A stretch of 64,000 nucleotides of DNA from Natranaerobius trueperi (GTDB lineage: Bacteria; Bacillota; Natranaerobiia; Natranaerobiales; Natranaerobiaceae). The position numbers and the translations under genes are program-made. Below, piece after piece: positions 63,506 through 64,000 of the stretch. Location: NCBI RefSeq assembly GCF_002216005.1, contig NZ_NIQC01000007.1:1-64000 (forward strand), in the 5' to 3' direction. Positions within the stretch are counted from its first letter, which is position 1; the number at the start of each line of letters is the position of its first letter. Below the pieces are notes generated by a model that saw only the letters and a program-made list of their open reading frames with translations, searched no databases and had not been told where the DNA came from.

Positions 63506-63534
63506 TTGACAAAGAAGTCCGATTTAATTATAAT
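63506..63534 (+). promoter_or_regulatory. Perfect-consensus sigma-A promoter for yceD(-rpmF)
   Basis: TTGACA (63506-63511) and TATAAT (63529-63534) are separated by exactly 17 bases. Both hexamers match the consensus at all positions, the only such case found in the window. Start of transcription near 63541. Confidence 0.9.
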
Positions 63535-63568
63535 TAAACCTGTTTACAGGACTTTAGGAGGACTAATT

Positions 63569-64000
63569 ATGAAAGTAGAATTAAATTCTTTAAAAAGTGC
63601 ACCAGATCAAGCGAAAAGTTTTGAAGTGGAACTTTCTCCACCAGAAGAGTTGAAAGAGCAAGTGGCTCCTGTCCATGTTAAATTTACTGCGAAATTTACT
63701 GGAGATGGAGTTCTTGTAACAGGAGATCTTTCTACTACTTATCATGACGAATGTCATAGGTGTTTGAAGCCTGCAGAAAAACAAATTGAGCTTGATTTCC
63801 AAGAAGAATTTCTACAAAAAGAGAAATTTTATGATCAAGACAAAGTACAGGATGATGCAAACACTAATAAAAAAGAAGTAGTACTAGAGGAAGAAGAACT
63901 TAGCGTTGATTATTTTAGTGGAAATGAACTTGATCTAACAGACTTTCTTAGACAGCTGTTAATTTTAGCTATACCACCTAAGATTGTCTGCAAGGACTCC
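63569..64000 (+). CDS. yceD: YceD/DUF177 family protein, partial (cut by window end)
   Basis: The first 144 codons of a YceD (YlbN) family protein, open to the window edge. Visible are the N-terminal amphipathic strand region, CHRC near residue 70, an acidic middle and the LTDFLRQLLILAIPPK(I)VC block that precedes the C-terminal cysteine region. The family nearly always precedes rpmF (L32), so rpmF is expected just outside. ATG 63569 follows TTAGGAGGAC and is driven by the perfect-consensus promoter at 63506. Confidence 0.92.
   Translation, partial: MKVELNSLKSAPDQAKSFEVELSPPEELKEQVAPVHVKFTAKFTGDGVLVTGDLSTTYHDECHRCLKPAEKQIELDFQEEFLQKEKFYDQDKVQDDANTNKKEVVLEEEELSVDYFSGNELDLTDFLRQLLILAIPPKIVCKDS

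Noticed and set aside
1-64000. Mobile element, prophage, CRISPR, defence system or biosynthetic cluster
   Set aside because: All strands were read for transposase, integrase, nuclease-cluster and repeat-spacer patterns. Every sizeable ORF belongs to a known housekeeping, sporulation or transport family, and no repeat array other than those listed was seen.

Overview
The window is chromosomal core DNA of an AT-rich, low-GC Gram-positive endospore former. Evidence for this is the spoIIGA-sigE-sigG block, spoVM, an alpha/beta-type SASP gene, ylbJ, and gene order that follows the Bacillus/Clostridia dcw, ylm, ylo and ylb blocks. The gene order and the acidic tails on several extracytoplasmic proteins would suit an anaerobic, possibly halophilic Clostridia member such as Natranaerobius. 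That assignment is inference from style and synteny, not from a database search. I see no phage, insertion sequence, CRISPR array, tRNA or rRNA gene.

Layout: (1) 1-17452 is the dcw cell-wall and division cluster: mraZ, rsmH, ftsL, a PASTA class B PBP, murE, murF, mraY, murD, ftsW, murG, murB, murA, ftsQ/divIB, ftsA, ftsZ. It is preceded by a structured leader and an array of MraZ-type boxes. (2) 17460-20550 is the sporulation block spoIIGA, sigE, sigG, ylmC. (3) 20608-25570 is the ylm division block: pgeF, an orphan HlyD-like adaptor, ylmE, sepF, ylmG, ylmH, divIVA. (4) 25588-31225 holds a T-box-controlled ileS, a DUF5665 gene, a yteA-type zinc-finger gene, lspA and an rluD-type pseudouridine synthase. 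(5) 31222-53789 is the ylo block: rqcH (minus strand), Ca2+ ATPase, yicC, remA, gmk, rpoZ, coaBC, priA, def, fmt, a DUF116 gene, a yugP-type peptidase, rsmB, rlmN, prpC, prkC, rsgA, rpe. It is interrupted between the Ca2+ ATPase and yicC by a cbiMQO metal-uptake operon and a decayed fur-family gene. (6) 53940-57761 carries spoVM, rpmB (minus strand), yloU, yloV/fakA, a degV-family gene and a SASP gene. (7) 58045-64000 is the ylb block: rsmD, coaD, ylbJ, ylbK, ylbL, tmcAL and the start of yceD, cut by the window edge.

Functionally, the first third makes and polymerises lipid II and assembles the Z ring (FtsZ, FtsA, SepF, DivIVA, FtsQ/L/W/PBP). The sigma cascade then reuses this machinery for spore formation. 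PrkC and PrpC, with extracellular PASTA repeats like those on the PBP, link wall status to signalling. Most of the rest is translation and RNA maintenance (IleS, RsmH, RsmB, RlmN, RsmD, RluD, TmcAL, RsgA, RqcH, PriA, Def, Fmt).

The least ordinary items are: the fur-family pseudogene beside cbiM; a paired palindromic operator in front of the Ca2+ ATPase; murE with no ATG, GTG or TTG start upstream of its conserved N terminus; a hairpin between the Shine-Dalgarno and the ATG of yloU; and a recurring design in which a stop codon sits in the loop of a hairpin.
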